Shown here: one piece after another, positions 6,735 to 12,219 of the stretch | How positions within the stretch are numbered: the first letter of the stretch is position 1 | How the letters are laid out: each line of letters begins with the position of its first letter | Assembly: GCA_910576975.1 (NCBI GenBank) | Contig: CAJTJY010000042.1 | Span: 1-13,048, forward strand | Direction: 5' to 3' | Source of the DNA: an uncultured Lachnospiraceae bacterium | GTDB lineage: Bacteria > Bacillota > Clostridia > Lachnospirales > Lachnospiraceae | DNA: 13,048 nucleotides | Translations under genes and position numbers: made by a program | The notes under the pieces: generated by a model | The model's database searches: none | Seen by the model: the letters and a program-made list of their open reading frames with translations, nothing else | Told to the model about the DNA's origin: nothing

Positions 6735-6913
6735 GGGGCTGTCGCACGAATATATTCACTTGGTCAAAAGGTCTTGCCGCTCATGCGGCAAAGACAGAAT
6801 GCAAAAAATCATTCTGGGAAGCTAGCTTCCCAAGATAATTTTTGTGCATTTTGTTTGCATTGCTTTGCAATGTAAACCTTTTGACCAAGTGAATATATTC
6901 GTGCGACAGCCCC
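6735..6913. mobile_element. 179-bp MITE-like element with perfect 38-bp terminal inverted repeats
   Basis: Bases 6735-6772 and 6876-6913 are exact inverted repeats beginning GGGGCTGTCGCACGA. No open frame lies inside. The interior holds three hairpins: 6771-6795 (GCCGC/GCGGC stem), a long one centred on the 18-bp palindrome TGGGAAGCTAGCTTCCCA (6815-6832), and 6853-6877 (CATTGC/GCAATG). As one strand it can fold as a closing stem with three arms. The ends resemble those of some DDE transposase families of Firmicutes (IS1182-like, from memory), which may mobilise it in trans. No clear target duplication is visible. It lies between the marR promoter and the promoter of the gene at 7065. Confidence 0.8.
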
Positions 6914-7004
6914 ATATTGCGCAAAAAGTGTTTTCACCACTTTGTGATGGAAATCTTTTGATACGATAAAATTATAAAATGCTGAAACTCAAGTTTTATT
7001 TCAT

Positions 7005-7033
7005 TTGCTGTTTCTACAAAACCATGGTAAAAT
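7005..7033 (+). promoter_or_regulatory. Promoter of the DUF5721-like gene
   Basis: TTGCTG (7005-7010) and TAAAAT (7028-7033) are separated by 17 bases and lie 31 bases upstream of the ATG. Confidence 0.5.
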
Positions 7034-7064
7034 ACCTATACATTTTATAAAAAAGGAGAAATAT

Positions 7065-7571
7065 ATGACTGCATTATCCATTCTGAATGTAAAAGAATTT
7101 ATGAATATATTATTGCGCACGGACACTTTTGATGGATTTCTTCTCTCTGAGGGTTCCATTACCACATATATGACATTTGTCTTGGATGGACATCCGATGC
7201 CGGATTTTTTCAGCCCAGAGGATCAACCCTATAAGCAGATCTCCCAAGAACCATACGTTCCTTTCTCATTGGTACGTCCTGCCTGTTTTGACCTCATTAA
7301 AGGAAGACGCACCCCTTCTTCCTTTAAGTTTGTATTTCAGCTTTCCCGTGAAAATCTGATGCGCACCCTTTCTTCCATTGACGCTTCTCTCTCCCCGGAC
7401 GACGTTTCCGGCATGTATCTGAACTTGATTTATCAAAATCAGCAGCTAACATGCACGACAGGCGTCTCCCGCCATCTTTTTTCCATGGACAAGTCTCTGG
7501 AACATGCCTGGGACGAACTAGTGAAACGTTTTCTAAAAACCCATAAAATCCCTTTTGAACCTCTGGTGTAA
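7065..7571 (+). CDS. DUF5721-like protein of unknown function
   Basis: A 168-residue soluble protein. The opening (NVKEFMNILLRTDTFDGFLLSEGSITTYMTFVLDGH) matches my memory of the DUF5721 family found in Lachnospiraceae, which has no known function. I am moderately sure of this label. There is no signal peptide or membrane segment. A short basic stretch (KGRR) lies near residue 80 and a helical segment near the C-terminus (about 143-160). The ATG at 7065 follows AAAAAGGAG at good spacing; the frame extends back to 7005 only through promoter sequence. The next gene, a LysM-GH18 protein, begins 58 bp downstream on the same strand, and the two may be transcribed together. Confidence 0.8.
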   Translation: MTALSILNVKEFMNILLRTDTFDGFLLSEGSITTYMTFVLDGHPMPDFFSPEDQPYKQISQEPYVPFSLVRPACFDLIKGRRTPSSFKFVFQLSRENLMRTLSSIDASLSPDDVSGMYLNLIYQNQQLTCTTGVSRHLFSMDKSLEHAWDELVKRFLKTHKIPFEPLV

Positions 7572-7629
7572 CGCAAGACGGAACCATATCTTTTTTCTTT
7601 CATACAATATAGGAAAAAGGACTCTGCTT

Positions 7630-8793
7630 ATGAAAATTTACGTAGTCCGCCCTGGAGATACGGTCGATACCATCGCCACAAGCCAGAATATTTCTCCTCA
7701 GTCTATTATCTATGACAATCAGCTTGTCTATCCCTATGGCTTGGCAATTGGACAGGCGCTTTTACTTTCTGTCTCTGATCGTCCTGATTCTGCTGACAGT
7801 TCTGAAACTGCCTCCCTGCTCCCCGCATATGCCGGAGGGTACGCCTATCCTTTCATCAGCCGCTGGGTGTTAGAACAGACGCTCCCTTATCTCTCCTATC
7901 TCTTTATCTTCTCTTACGGCTTTACGACAGAAGGGGAACTGATCCCGCCCTTGCTGGACGATACGTTTATGATTACTGCCGCAAAATCGTATGGCGTCGC
8001 CCCCGTCCTGACTCTGACTCCCTTTGGTCCCGACGGGCAGTTTAACAACAATTTGATTACCCAGGTGGTAAATAATCCATCGGCAAAACAACAGCTGATT
8101 GAAAATATCACCAACCAAGTTCTCTCACGTGGCTTTGAAGGAGTTGACATAGATTTTGAATATATTCTTGCAGAAGATAAGATCCCGTTCGCCGAATTCG
8201 TGGGGGAAATGCGCGCCGCCGTAAACGCCCTTGGATACCCCGTGTCTGTGGCGCTTGCCCCCAAAACTTCTGATTCACAGACAGGGCTTCTCTATGAGGG
8301 AAAAGATTATCAGCTTCTTGGAGAAGCTGCAGACTTTGTCTTGCTTATGACATATGAATGGGGTTACACTTATGGACCAGCAATGGCTGTTGCCCCTATA
8401 AACAAAGTGCGGCAAGTCGTAGAATACGCTCTGACAAAAATACCCGCAGAGAAAATCCATCTTGGCATCCCAAACTATGGATATGACTGGACGCTGCCCT
8501 TTGTGAAAGGAGCCTCCAAAGCAGTCACTATCGGAAATGTAGAAGCTGTCCAGATTGCCATCGCCCAGGGGGCATCGATCTTATTTGATGAAACTTCCCA
8601 GGCTCCTTATTTTACTTATCAAAAAGATGGTTTGACTCATGAGGCATGGTTCGAAGACGTGCGCAGCCTGTCCGCAAAATTTGCACTGGTAAAAGAATAT
8701 CAACTTCGAGGAATGAGTTACTGGCAAATCATGCAGCTCTTTCGTGCCAATTGGCTACTTTTGGCAGACACGTTTACTGTTCTCCCTCCCTGA
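7630..8793 (+). CDS. LysM and glycoside hydrolase family 18 protein (SleL/YaaH-like)
   Basis: A 387-residue protein. Residues 1-46 are one LysM domain (YVVRPGDTVDTIA at 4-16), which binds peptidoglycan glycan. Residues about 68-375 are a GH18 barrel with the catalytic signature GVDIDFEYI (171-179): Asp173, Asp175 and proton donor Glu177 are intact. TYEWGY (241-246) and SYW (363-365) are further active-site segments. The arrangement is that of SleL/YaaH enzymes, N-acetylglucosaminidases that digest spore cortex during germination, although those usually carry two LysM domains. There is no classic signal peptide, as is normal for YaaH-like spore proteins. I chose ATG 7630 because it opens directly into LysM and follows AAAAAGGA; the frame upstream runs through the previous gene's end. 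Chitinase-like function is a less likely alternative. Confidence 0.9.
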   Translation: MKIYVVRPGDTVDTIATSQNISPQSIIYDNQLVYPYGLAIGQALLLSVSDRPDSADSSETASLLPAYAGGYAYPFISRWVLEQTLPYLSYLFIFSYGFTTEGELIPPLLDDTFMITAAKSYGVAPVLTLTPFGPDGQFNNNLITQVVNNPSAKQQLIENITNQVLSRGFEGVDIDFEYILAEDKIPFAEFVGEMRAAVNALGYPVSVALAPKTSDSQTGLLYEGKDYQLLGEAADFVLLMTYEWGYTYGPAMAVAPINKVRQVVEYALTKIPAEKIHLGIPNYGYDWTLPFVKGASKAVTIGNVEAVQIAIAQGASILFDETSQAPYFTYQKDGLTHEAWFEDVRSLSAKFALVKEYQLRGMSYWQIMQLFRANWLLLADTFTVLPP

Positions 8794-8861
8794 ATTTTTC
8801 TGACATTTACATGGATCGTACTTTAGAATTTTTTCATGTCTTAAAGATCCTTTAAAATAAC

Positions 8862-8939
8862 ACAAAAACCCCGGCGCTATGAGCGCCGGGGCAAAACCAC
8901 ATATCAACACTAAGGGGGGAGCTGATATGCTTGAACTGC
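8862..8939 (-). ncRNA. Predicted 78-nt small RNA with C-rich loop and terminator
   Basis: A strong minus-strand promoter (8946-8974) would start a transcript near 8939. It would contain a first hairpin (8921-8928 with 8901-8908, 8 bp counting one G-U pair) that displays the loop UCCCCCCUUAGU. A terminator hairpin with a 9-bp all-GC stem (8869-8877 with 8883-8891) and UUUUUGUG follow. A C-rich loop is typical of Gram-positive trans-acting small RNAs that bind Shine-Dalgarno sequences, such as RsaE-type RNAs. I know no named family that matches. Confidence 0.65.
8869..8891 (-). terminator. Rho-independent terminator of the predicted small RNA
   Basis: CCCCGGCGC and GCGCCGGGG pair around a 5-base loop and are followed by TTTTTG on the minus strand. 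On the plus strand no T run follows, so it serves the minus-strand transcript. Confidence 0.85.
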
Positions 8940-8977
8940 AAATGTATTGTAACATTCACATTTGGAAGCGTCAATGA
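8927..8977 (+). CDS. Possible 16-residue peptide opposite the small RNA
   Basis: ATG 8927 follows AAGGGGGGAGCTGAT, an exceptionally strong ribosome-site match, and opens a frame of 16 residues starting MLELQMYC and ending KRQ. A weak plus-strand promoter candidate exists upstream (CTGACA, 18 bases, TAGAAT near 8800-8829). The minus-strand small RNA is complementary to the whole ribosome site, so this could be an antisense pair. The peptide is not clearly hydrophobic, unlike usual type I toxins. It may be only the reverse of the C-rich loop. Confidence 0.25.
   Translation: MLELQMYCNIHIWKRQ
8946..8974 (-). promoter_or_regulatory. Promoter of the predicted small RNA
   Basis: TTGACG (8969-8974) and TACAAT (8946-8951) are separated by exactly 17 bases on the minus strand, close to the sigma-A consensus. 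Confidence 0.75.
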
Positions 8978-9251
8978 TTTATGGGAAAGTTTTCCTGTTC
9001 TCTGCCCGCTATTGACACGTAACGATGTTTTATGACAAGATTCGACATTTACTCCTTATGATATTCTTGCTTTCAGCACTTTTTGCTAATCCTGGCAGCG
9101 TTGCATTAGCCCCATACATTTTTAAAATCAAACTAAAAGCTCCTAAAAATACCCGTCTACACAATGTAAAATGTAAGCGGGTCAGCCTGTCATAGTTCTA
9201 CTCTATTATTTCTGCTAATGGAGCACGAAAACGCCTGGTAAACATAGGCGC
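8978..9251. other. Intergenic stretch with two weak hairpins
   Basis: No gene is visible. Two weak terminator-like hairpins occur on the minus strand: 9151-9182 (ACCCG/CGGGT) and near 9230-9250 (CGCCT/AGGCG followed by TTTTCG). They may be backup terminators for the tRNA transcript that formerly entered from the right. Confidence 0.4.
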
Positions 9252-9302
9252 AGAAAAAGGCGCAAGCCCTTGACTTCGCTAAGCGAGTCCCGAGTTTGCG
9301 CC
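9252..9302 (-). terminator. Terminator downstream of the tRNA 3' fragment
   Basis: GGCGCAA (9259-9265) pairs with TTGCGCC (9296-9302), with inner pairs and a TCGCT/AGCGA tip. On the minus strand the stem is followed by TTTTTCTG. It lies 13 bases past the tRNA end, where a tRNA terminator is expected. Confidence 0.75.
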
Positions 9303-9315
9303 CTTTGTGATCCAA

Positions 9316-9340
9316 TGCGGTTAGTGGGAGTCGAACCCAT
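9316..9340 (-). tRNA. 3' fragment of a tRNA gene; probable prophage attachment site
   Basis: On the minus strand TGGGTTCGACTCCCAC followed by TAACCGC and A is a T-arm (with TTCGACT loop), the 3' acceptor strand and the discriminator base. The rest of a tRNA is absent to the right: T-stem pairing fails at its outermost pair and AT-rich sequence follows. A 3' tRNA end with its own terminator on one side and phage genes on the other is the classic outcome of tyrosine-integrase insertion. The tRNA would begin GCGGTTA; I cannot name the amino acid. Confidence 0.75.
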
Positions 9341-9385
9341 ATTTTTAACATATAAAAACCTTTTAAATATAACGTTTTTTTATTT

Positions 9386-9407
9386 TCATGACAAATATCA
9401 TGACAAA
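9386..9407. repeat. Direct repeat TCATGACAAA x2, probable integrase arm sites
   Basis: TCATGACAAA occurs at 9386-9395 and 9398-9407, 12 bp apart, 46 bp inside the tRNA fragment. Paired direct repeats next to a tRNA core are what tyrosine integrases use as arm-binding sites. Confidence 0.5.
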
Positions 9408-9482
9408 ATATTACATTGCAAGATATATTATCACTACCAATCCTTGTTACAGGAGATTTTTTTGTGAACTAACCATTGTCTA

Positions 9483-9575
9483 AAGCCAGTGGGATTGCGG
9501 CAGCCATTTTTTCAAAACTGTTAAACTGACAACCAGCTAAATCCTAAACAATGGCTGGCTCAGTCACACTGGCTT
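9483..9575. repeat. Imperfect 26-bp inverted repeat
   Basis: Bases 9483-9508 and 9550-9575 pair at 22 of 26 positions (AAGCCAGTG... and ...CACTGGCTT) around a 41-base centre. CCATTGT at 9473-9479 could alternatively pair with ACAATGG at 9548-9554. No gene is visible here. It may be a structured RNA, a regulatory site or a relic of a small mobile element. Confidence 0.55.
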
Positions 9576-9633
9576 AAGTATGGAATATAGTCCGCTAATA
9601 TTTTGAAACATCCACGTTATCCGATACAAAAAA

Positions 9634-9656
9634 AGAGCGGTGGCAAGTTCCGCTCT
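9634..9656 (-). terminator. Terminator of the 55-residue gene
   Basis: AGAGCGG and CCGCTCT pair around a 9-base loop, followed by TTTTTTTG on the minus strand, just past the stop codon at 9664. Confidence 0.85.
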
Positions 9657-9663
9657 CCTTGTA

Positions 9664-9831
9664 TTATTCGTCTTTTTTCTGTTCCTCAGCTTCTTCTTTG
9701 AATCCGGTTGAATGTTTACGGATTTCTTTGTTCATTTCCCTTACCTCGTCCATTGTCTGGCACTTGTCAGTTGCTGTTGTAATCAGCCACGCTATGAATT
9801 GCATTTGTTTATCTGTCATAACCTTTACCAT
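9664..9831 (-). CDS. Small prophage protein of unknown function
   Basis: A 55-residue protein with a hydrophobic helical N-terminal half (MQFIAWLITTATDKC) and a highly charged C-terminal half rich in Glu and Lys. I do not recognise it. I chose ATG 9831 because GGAGGAAAGGAT stands directly before it; the frame reaches 9870, but that start has no ribosome site. It has its own promoter (9882-9910) and its own terminator (9634-9656), so it is a single-gene unit. Its promoter shares its spacer sequence with those of the XRE gene and the plus-strand small genes, so it probably belongs to the same regulon. Confidence 0.75.
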   Translation of the reverse strand: MVKVMTDKQMQFIAWLITTATDKCQTMDEVREMNKEIRKHSTGFKEEAEEQKKDE

Positions 9832-9881
9832 ATCCTTTCCTCCGTTCTTTCTCAGATTTACTTGCCTCATCTGATAATACT

Positions 9882-9910
9882 ATTATACACTATTTTTTAT
9901 ATTTTGTAAA
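9882..9910 (-). promoter_or_regulatory. Promoter and operator 1 of the XRE regulon
   Basis: TTTACA (9905-9910), spacer aaatataaaaaatagtg (17 bases) and TATAAT (9882-9887) on the minus strand. The spacer is nearly identical to those of the other two promoters in this block. Confidence 0.75.
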
Positions 9911-9924
9911 TAGTTTTATATATT

Positions 9925-10143
9925 TTATATTATCGGCTCTCCTGTTTCTTTATCTACGAAAGAAATCCTCAAATCAGCACCAAGAGCCTCCGCTACCTTT
10001 TCGAGTTCAGAAATTTTAAAAGTGTTACGCTTGTATTTGTTGTTCATGTTTTGTGGTGTCTGTCCAGTCCGTCTGGCAAGTTCTGCCTCTGATATATTTC
10101 CTCTTTTCACACAGCACAGTTTGATATATTCTCTCACGTCCAT
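9925..10143 (-). CDS. Small XRE-family (Cro/CI-type) regulator
   Basis: A 72-residue protein that is essentially one helix-turn-helix domain of the XRE family. The core ISEAELARRTGQTPQNMNNKYKRNTFKISELEKVAEALG (about 17-55) shows the helix-turn-helix and the following helix of Cro/CI-like proteins, and a beta-like C-terminal strand ends it. There is no peptidase or ligand domain, so it is likely a simple dimeric DNA-binding protein. ATG 10143 follows AAAGGAGG. Its promoter faces away from the promoter of the plus-strand small genes, and both carry the same spacer sequence, as does a third promoter at 9882-9910. Self-regulation and control of the small genes are inferred from this. It sits between endolysin and attachment site, where prophages carry accessory genes. 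Confidence 0.85.
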   Translation of the reverse strand: MDVREYIKLCCVKRGNISEAELARRTGQTPQNMNNKYKRNTFKISELEKVAEALGADLRISFVDKETGEPII

Positions 10144-10162
10144 ACCATACCTCCTTTATGAT

Positions 10163-10191
10163 AGTATAAACTATATTTTATATTTAGTCAA
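10163..10191 (-). promoter_or_regulatory. Promoter and operator 2 (XRE gene)
   Basis: TTGACT (10186-10191), spacer aaatataaaatatagtt (17 bases) and TATACT (10163-10168) on the minus strand. The motif ATAGTTTATACTAT at the -10 end is an imperfect palindrome suited to an XRE dimer. Confidence 0.78.
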
Positions 10192-10232
10192 TCATTAAAT
10201 TTATTTTATATAAAATTATTTACAAAAAAGTA

Positions 10233-10261
10233 TTGATAAAATATAAAAAATAGTTTATACT
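10233..10261 (+). promoter_or_regulatory. Promoter and operator 3 (plus-strand small genes)
   Basis: TTGATA (10233-10238), spacer aaatataaaaaatagtt (17 bases) and TATACT (10256-10261). The spacer differs from operator 2 at one base. It fires away from the XRE gene. Confidence 0.78.
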
Positions 10262-10293
10262 AATGTCATCAAGAGAGGAAAGGAGGAGCGCAG

Positions 10294-10407
10294 ATGGACA
10301 AGAAGATAGGCAAGCTGGTGAAGATTGTCAGATCACTCACACAACTTGCCCTTGAAGTTGGAACTCTCATAGCCGTAGTCAAGATGGTAATTGAGAGTGT
10401 CAACTAA
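10294..10407 (+). CDS. 37-residue amphipathic peptide
   Basis: A tiny gene starting after an excellent ribosome site (AAAGGAGGAGCGCAG then ATG), 33 bases after the -10 of promoter 3. The basic N-terminus (MDKKIGKLVKIVRS) is followed by a hydrophobic helix (LALEVGTLIAVVKMVIESVN). The peptide could sit on or in the membrane. I do not recognise it. Such peptides in prophages may be toxins, holin-like peptides or superinfection factors, but nothing here decides between them. It is too short for most automatic gene finders. Confidence 0.65.
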   Translation: MDKKIGKLVKIVRSLTQLALEVGTLIAVVKMVIESVN

Positions 10408-10412
10408 AAGCC

Positions 10413-10430
10413 GGGGAGGGAAACCTCCCC
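10413..10430 (+). other. GAAA-tetraloop hairpin between small genes
   Basis: GGGGAGG and CCTCCCC form a 7-bp stem with a GAAA loop six bases after the 37-residue gene. No T run follows on the plus strand, so it is a weak terminator at best. It may set the relative expression or mRNA stability of the small genes. Confidence 0.5.
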
Positions 10431-10467
10431 CACCTAAAAAATAACATAGTCCGTCTGTAAAATCAAT

Positions 10468-10551
10468 ATGATAAAGAATATTTTTAAGTTGGTGGCGGCG
10501 GTTGCCTGGCTGGTCATTGTAGTGTTTGGTTTAATGTTGCTATTTGCATGA
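10468..10551 (+). CDS. 27-residue single-span membrane peptide
   Basis: MIKNIFK is followed by a hydrophobic stretch of about 20 residues (LVAAVAWLVIVVFGLMLLFA) that would cross the membrane once. There is no good ribosome site upstream, which lowers confidence, but the strongly hydrophobic content and its position between two well-initiated small genes argue that it is real. Function unknown; hydrophobic peptides of this size are often toxins or small membrane regulators. Confidence 0.45.
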   Translation: MIKNIFKLVAAVAWLVIVVFGLMLLFA

Positions 10552-10581
10552 AGTTTCCAAAGAAGAGGAGGACTGTGAAAG

Positions 10582-10788
10582 ATGACGTATGACATTTTGG
10601 TTACAAGCAATGACTCGCCCTCAAAAGTCCGCAAATGGGGATATTTGATAAAGTCGGTTTCCAGGGAGGATGCAAAAGAAAAAGCTTTACGCTTCGCAAA
10701 AGACAAGGCGGATAAGCCTTATAGCCGATACAAGAAATGCACTTTTGGCGTCAAGGAAGAGGACATTGTTGCAAGGCTGGATTGGTAG
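10582..10788 (+). CDS. 68-residue prophage protein of unknown function
   Basis: A small, basic, soluble protein (TYDILVTSNDSPSKVRKWGYLIKSVSREDAKEKALRFAKDK). It begins with a strand-like segment and has a helical middle, similar in style to small single-stranded-DNA or host-takeover proteins of phages, though I recognise no family. The start follows GAGGAGGACTGTGAAAG. It is the last gene of the plus-strand unit driven by promoter 3 and is followed by two hairpins (10802-10874). It converges with the endolysin gene. Confidence 0.7.
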   Translation: MTYDILVTSNDSPSKVRKWGYLIKSVSREDAKEKALRFAKDKADKPYSRYKKCTFGVKEEDIVARLDW

Positions 10789-10801
10789 CCTTCCGCATGT
10801 C

Positions 10802-10874
10802 CCTGCCTCGCAAGGCAGGAACAGCAATGGTACAGGCAGCAGGCGTACTTGATAAAGTCCTGCTGCCTGTACCA
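10802..10874. terminator. Two hairpins between convergent genes
   Basis: CCTGCCT/AGGCAGG (10802-10808 with 10813-10819) and a perfect 16-bp stem TGGTACAGGCAGCAGG (10828-10843 with 10859-10874). Neither has a T run on either strand. The position between convergent genes suggests transcript end formation or 3' protection. Confidence 0.5.
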
Positions 10875-10888
10875 TCCATTCTGCATCC

Positions 10889-11827
10889 TTACGCCCTGGT
10901 CACATAATCGGAGTACATGTAACCCTCTATCCCCTCGACGTCAACGTGCGCCCAGGTGCCGGAGACGCCCAGCACCCGGAAAAGGTTCCCCTTGTCCAGG
11001 TGCCGGATCACGTTGTCGCCGAAATCCGGCGTTGACCTCACGCGCACCCCGTTCCCGGTGCATCTCCCCACGTATGCGGACTCTGGCTGAGGCTTTCCAT
11101 CCATGGATATGTATTTTGCCGCGCTGTAGCCCGTATAGCCGCCATATCTCACGCGGTGCCATTCCTCGCCCCGTTCCAGGACTTCCACTGTCTCCCCCTT
11201 GGGGATGGAGCTCATTTTACGACCGCCCGGGGTCTCGCGGATCAGCAGGGGATCCCGGCTGGTAATGACCGTGCCTTTTAAAGTTTTGGCATGCTCCCTT
11301 TCCTCTGCCTCAACCTGGGATGAATCAGAACACTCTTCCCCTCTGATCTGAGTCTTGAAGTCCTCCCACAAGCCTGCGTTGTCCATCATCTTCCGGGGGC
11401 AGTGCTTGCCCTTGGCGTCATAATGGCGAATGACCCTCTCTGCGGGAATCCCGGTCTCCTTCATCAGGCACCTTACAAGCCCGATGGCGTTCTGGCGGGC
11501 TTTCGCATAGTCCCCGTCGCTGTTGACGCAGATTTCTATGTTGACCGTGTTGCGGTTTGTGGCGTCCTTTACGGAATGGCTCCCGCCGTATTCCCTGCCC
11601 ACGGAATATGTTCCGTCCGAGTGCCTTGCCGCCTGGCACACGCCGTCCGATCCGCAATAGTAATGCACCGACGTGCTCAGATGGCCCGCCGCCTGTGCCG
11701 ACGCATGCCTTTCGGCGTTTGCCCCTGCTGCAAAGTTATCCGTTTCATGAACCACAATGTATTTCGGAGCGTTCTGCCCCTGGTAAGTGTTCTCTGTCGA
11801 TATGTAATCCTTGTTAATATGGATCAT
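10889..11827 (-). CDS. Prophage endolysin: N-acetylmuramoyl-L-alanine amidase with SH3 repeats
   Basis: A 312-residue endolysin. Residues about 18-150 are an Amidase_2 domain with zinc ligands His27 (VVHETD), His135 (IRHYD) and Cys143 (KHCPRKM), and NIEIC (97-100) in the core. It cleaves the bond between N-acetylmuramic acid and L-alanine of peptidoglycan at the end of the phage cycle. Residues about 185-240 and 250-312 are two bacterial SH3 domains (LLIRETPGGRKM, VRVRSTPDFGDNV) that bind the wall, joined by a Glu-rich linker (163-180). No signal peptide is present, so release needs the holin encoded upstream. ATG 11827 follows GAGGAAAAACAAC. It is the last gene of the minus-strand lysis cassette. 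GC content is visibly higher than in the chromosomal part. Confidence 0.93.
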   Translation of the reverse strand: MIHINKDYISTENTYQGQNAPKYIVVHETDNFAAGANAERHASAQAAGHLSTSVHYYCGSDGVCQAARHSDGTYSVGREYGGSHSVKDATNRNTVNIEICVNSDGDYAKARQNAIGLVRCLMKETGIPAERVIRHYDAKGKHCPRKMMDNAGLWEDFKTQIRGEECSDSSQVEAEEREHAKTLKGTVITSRDPLLIRETPGGRKMSSIPKGETVEVLERGEEWHRVRYGGYTGYSAAKYISMDGKPQPESAYVGRCTGNGVRVRSTPDFGDNVIRHLDKGNLFRVLGVSGTWAHVDVEGIEGYMYSDYVTRA

Positions 11828-11911
11828 GTTGTTTTTCCTCGCTTTCCCATGATGCTTCCATCGTCAATCACATTTTACCCGCTTCTAATAACGTCTCACT
11901 CATGTCTGACA

Positions 11912-11971
11912 ACGTTTTCTCCATTTTTGATACGTTTTCTCCATTTTTGATACGTTTTCTCCATTTTTGAT
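11912..11971. repeat. Three exact tandem copies of a 20-bp unit
   Basis: The unit acgttttctccatttttgat occurs at 11912-11931, 11932-11951 and 11952-11971, followed by a partial fourth copy (aacgttttcca). It fills much of the 160-bp gap between the holin and endolysin genes. The period is not a multiple of three and no convincing gene covers it. Confidence 0.9.
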
Positions 11972-11987
11972 AACGTTTTCCATGCTT

Positions 11988-12203
11988 TCAGAACGTTTCC
12001 CGTCCCTCTTCCACCTCCGGCAAGCCTGCCAGGGAGGTCAGCACGGACGCCACCCCCGCTAATGCCGCAGTCCCAAGGACCACCCCCCAGTCCACGGCGT
12101 TGATCGTGGCTGCCGCGGGCAGCAACGCCACCGCTGCCTGCGCCATGGTCTTCATAGCTCTGGTTCCGGCTGCCTTGAGCCATGGCTTCATTTTATCACT
12201 CAT
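11988..12203 (-). CDS. Phage holin, r1t type
   Basis: A 71-residue small membrane protein. The sequence MSDKMKPWLKAAGTRAMKTMAQ leads into two hydrophobic segments (about 20-38 and 42-60) joined by NAVDWG, the hallmark layout of the phage_r1t_holin family. It ends with a short charged tail. Holins form membrane lesions that let the endolysin reach the wall and so time lysis. ATG 12203 follows AGGAGGAAGCATAC; the frame extends to 12260 only across the neighbouring gene. It lies 16 bp after the XhlA-like gene and upstream of the endolysin, as in a standard lysis cassette. Confidence 0.88.
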   Translation of the reverse strand: MSDKMKPWLKAAGTRAMKTMAQAAVALLPAAATINAVDWGVVLGTAALAGVASVLTSLAGLPEVEEGRETF

Positions 12204-12219
12204 GTATGCTTCCTCCTTT

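Noticed and set aside
8755..8955. Minus-strand frame of 66 codons over the predicted small RNA
   Set aside because: No ribosome site, odd composition, and it runs through a strong terminator on the same strand.
9270..9467. Plus-strand frame containing RLVGVEPIF
   Set aside because: Peptides of this kind come from translating the antisense of a tRNA T-arm. The frame crosses the tRNA fragment and its terminator and is not a gene.
10849..11265. Plus-strand Arg/Pro-rich frame of 138 codons
   Set aside because: It lies opposite the endolysin; its composition is the antisense of GC-rich coding sequence.
11912..11980. CRISPR array
   Set aside because: The copies are directly adjacent with no spacers and the unit has no CRISPR-like palindrome; it is a simple tandem repeat.
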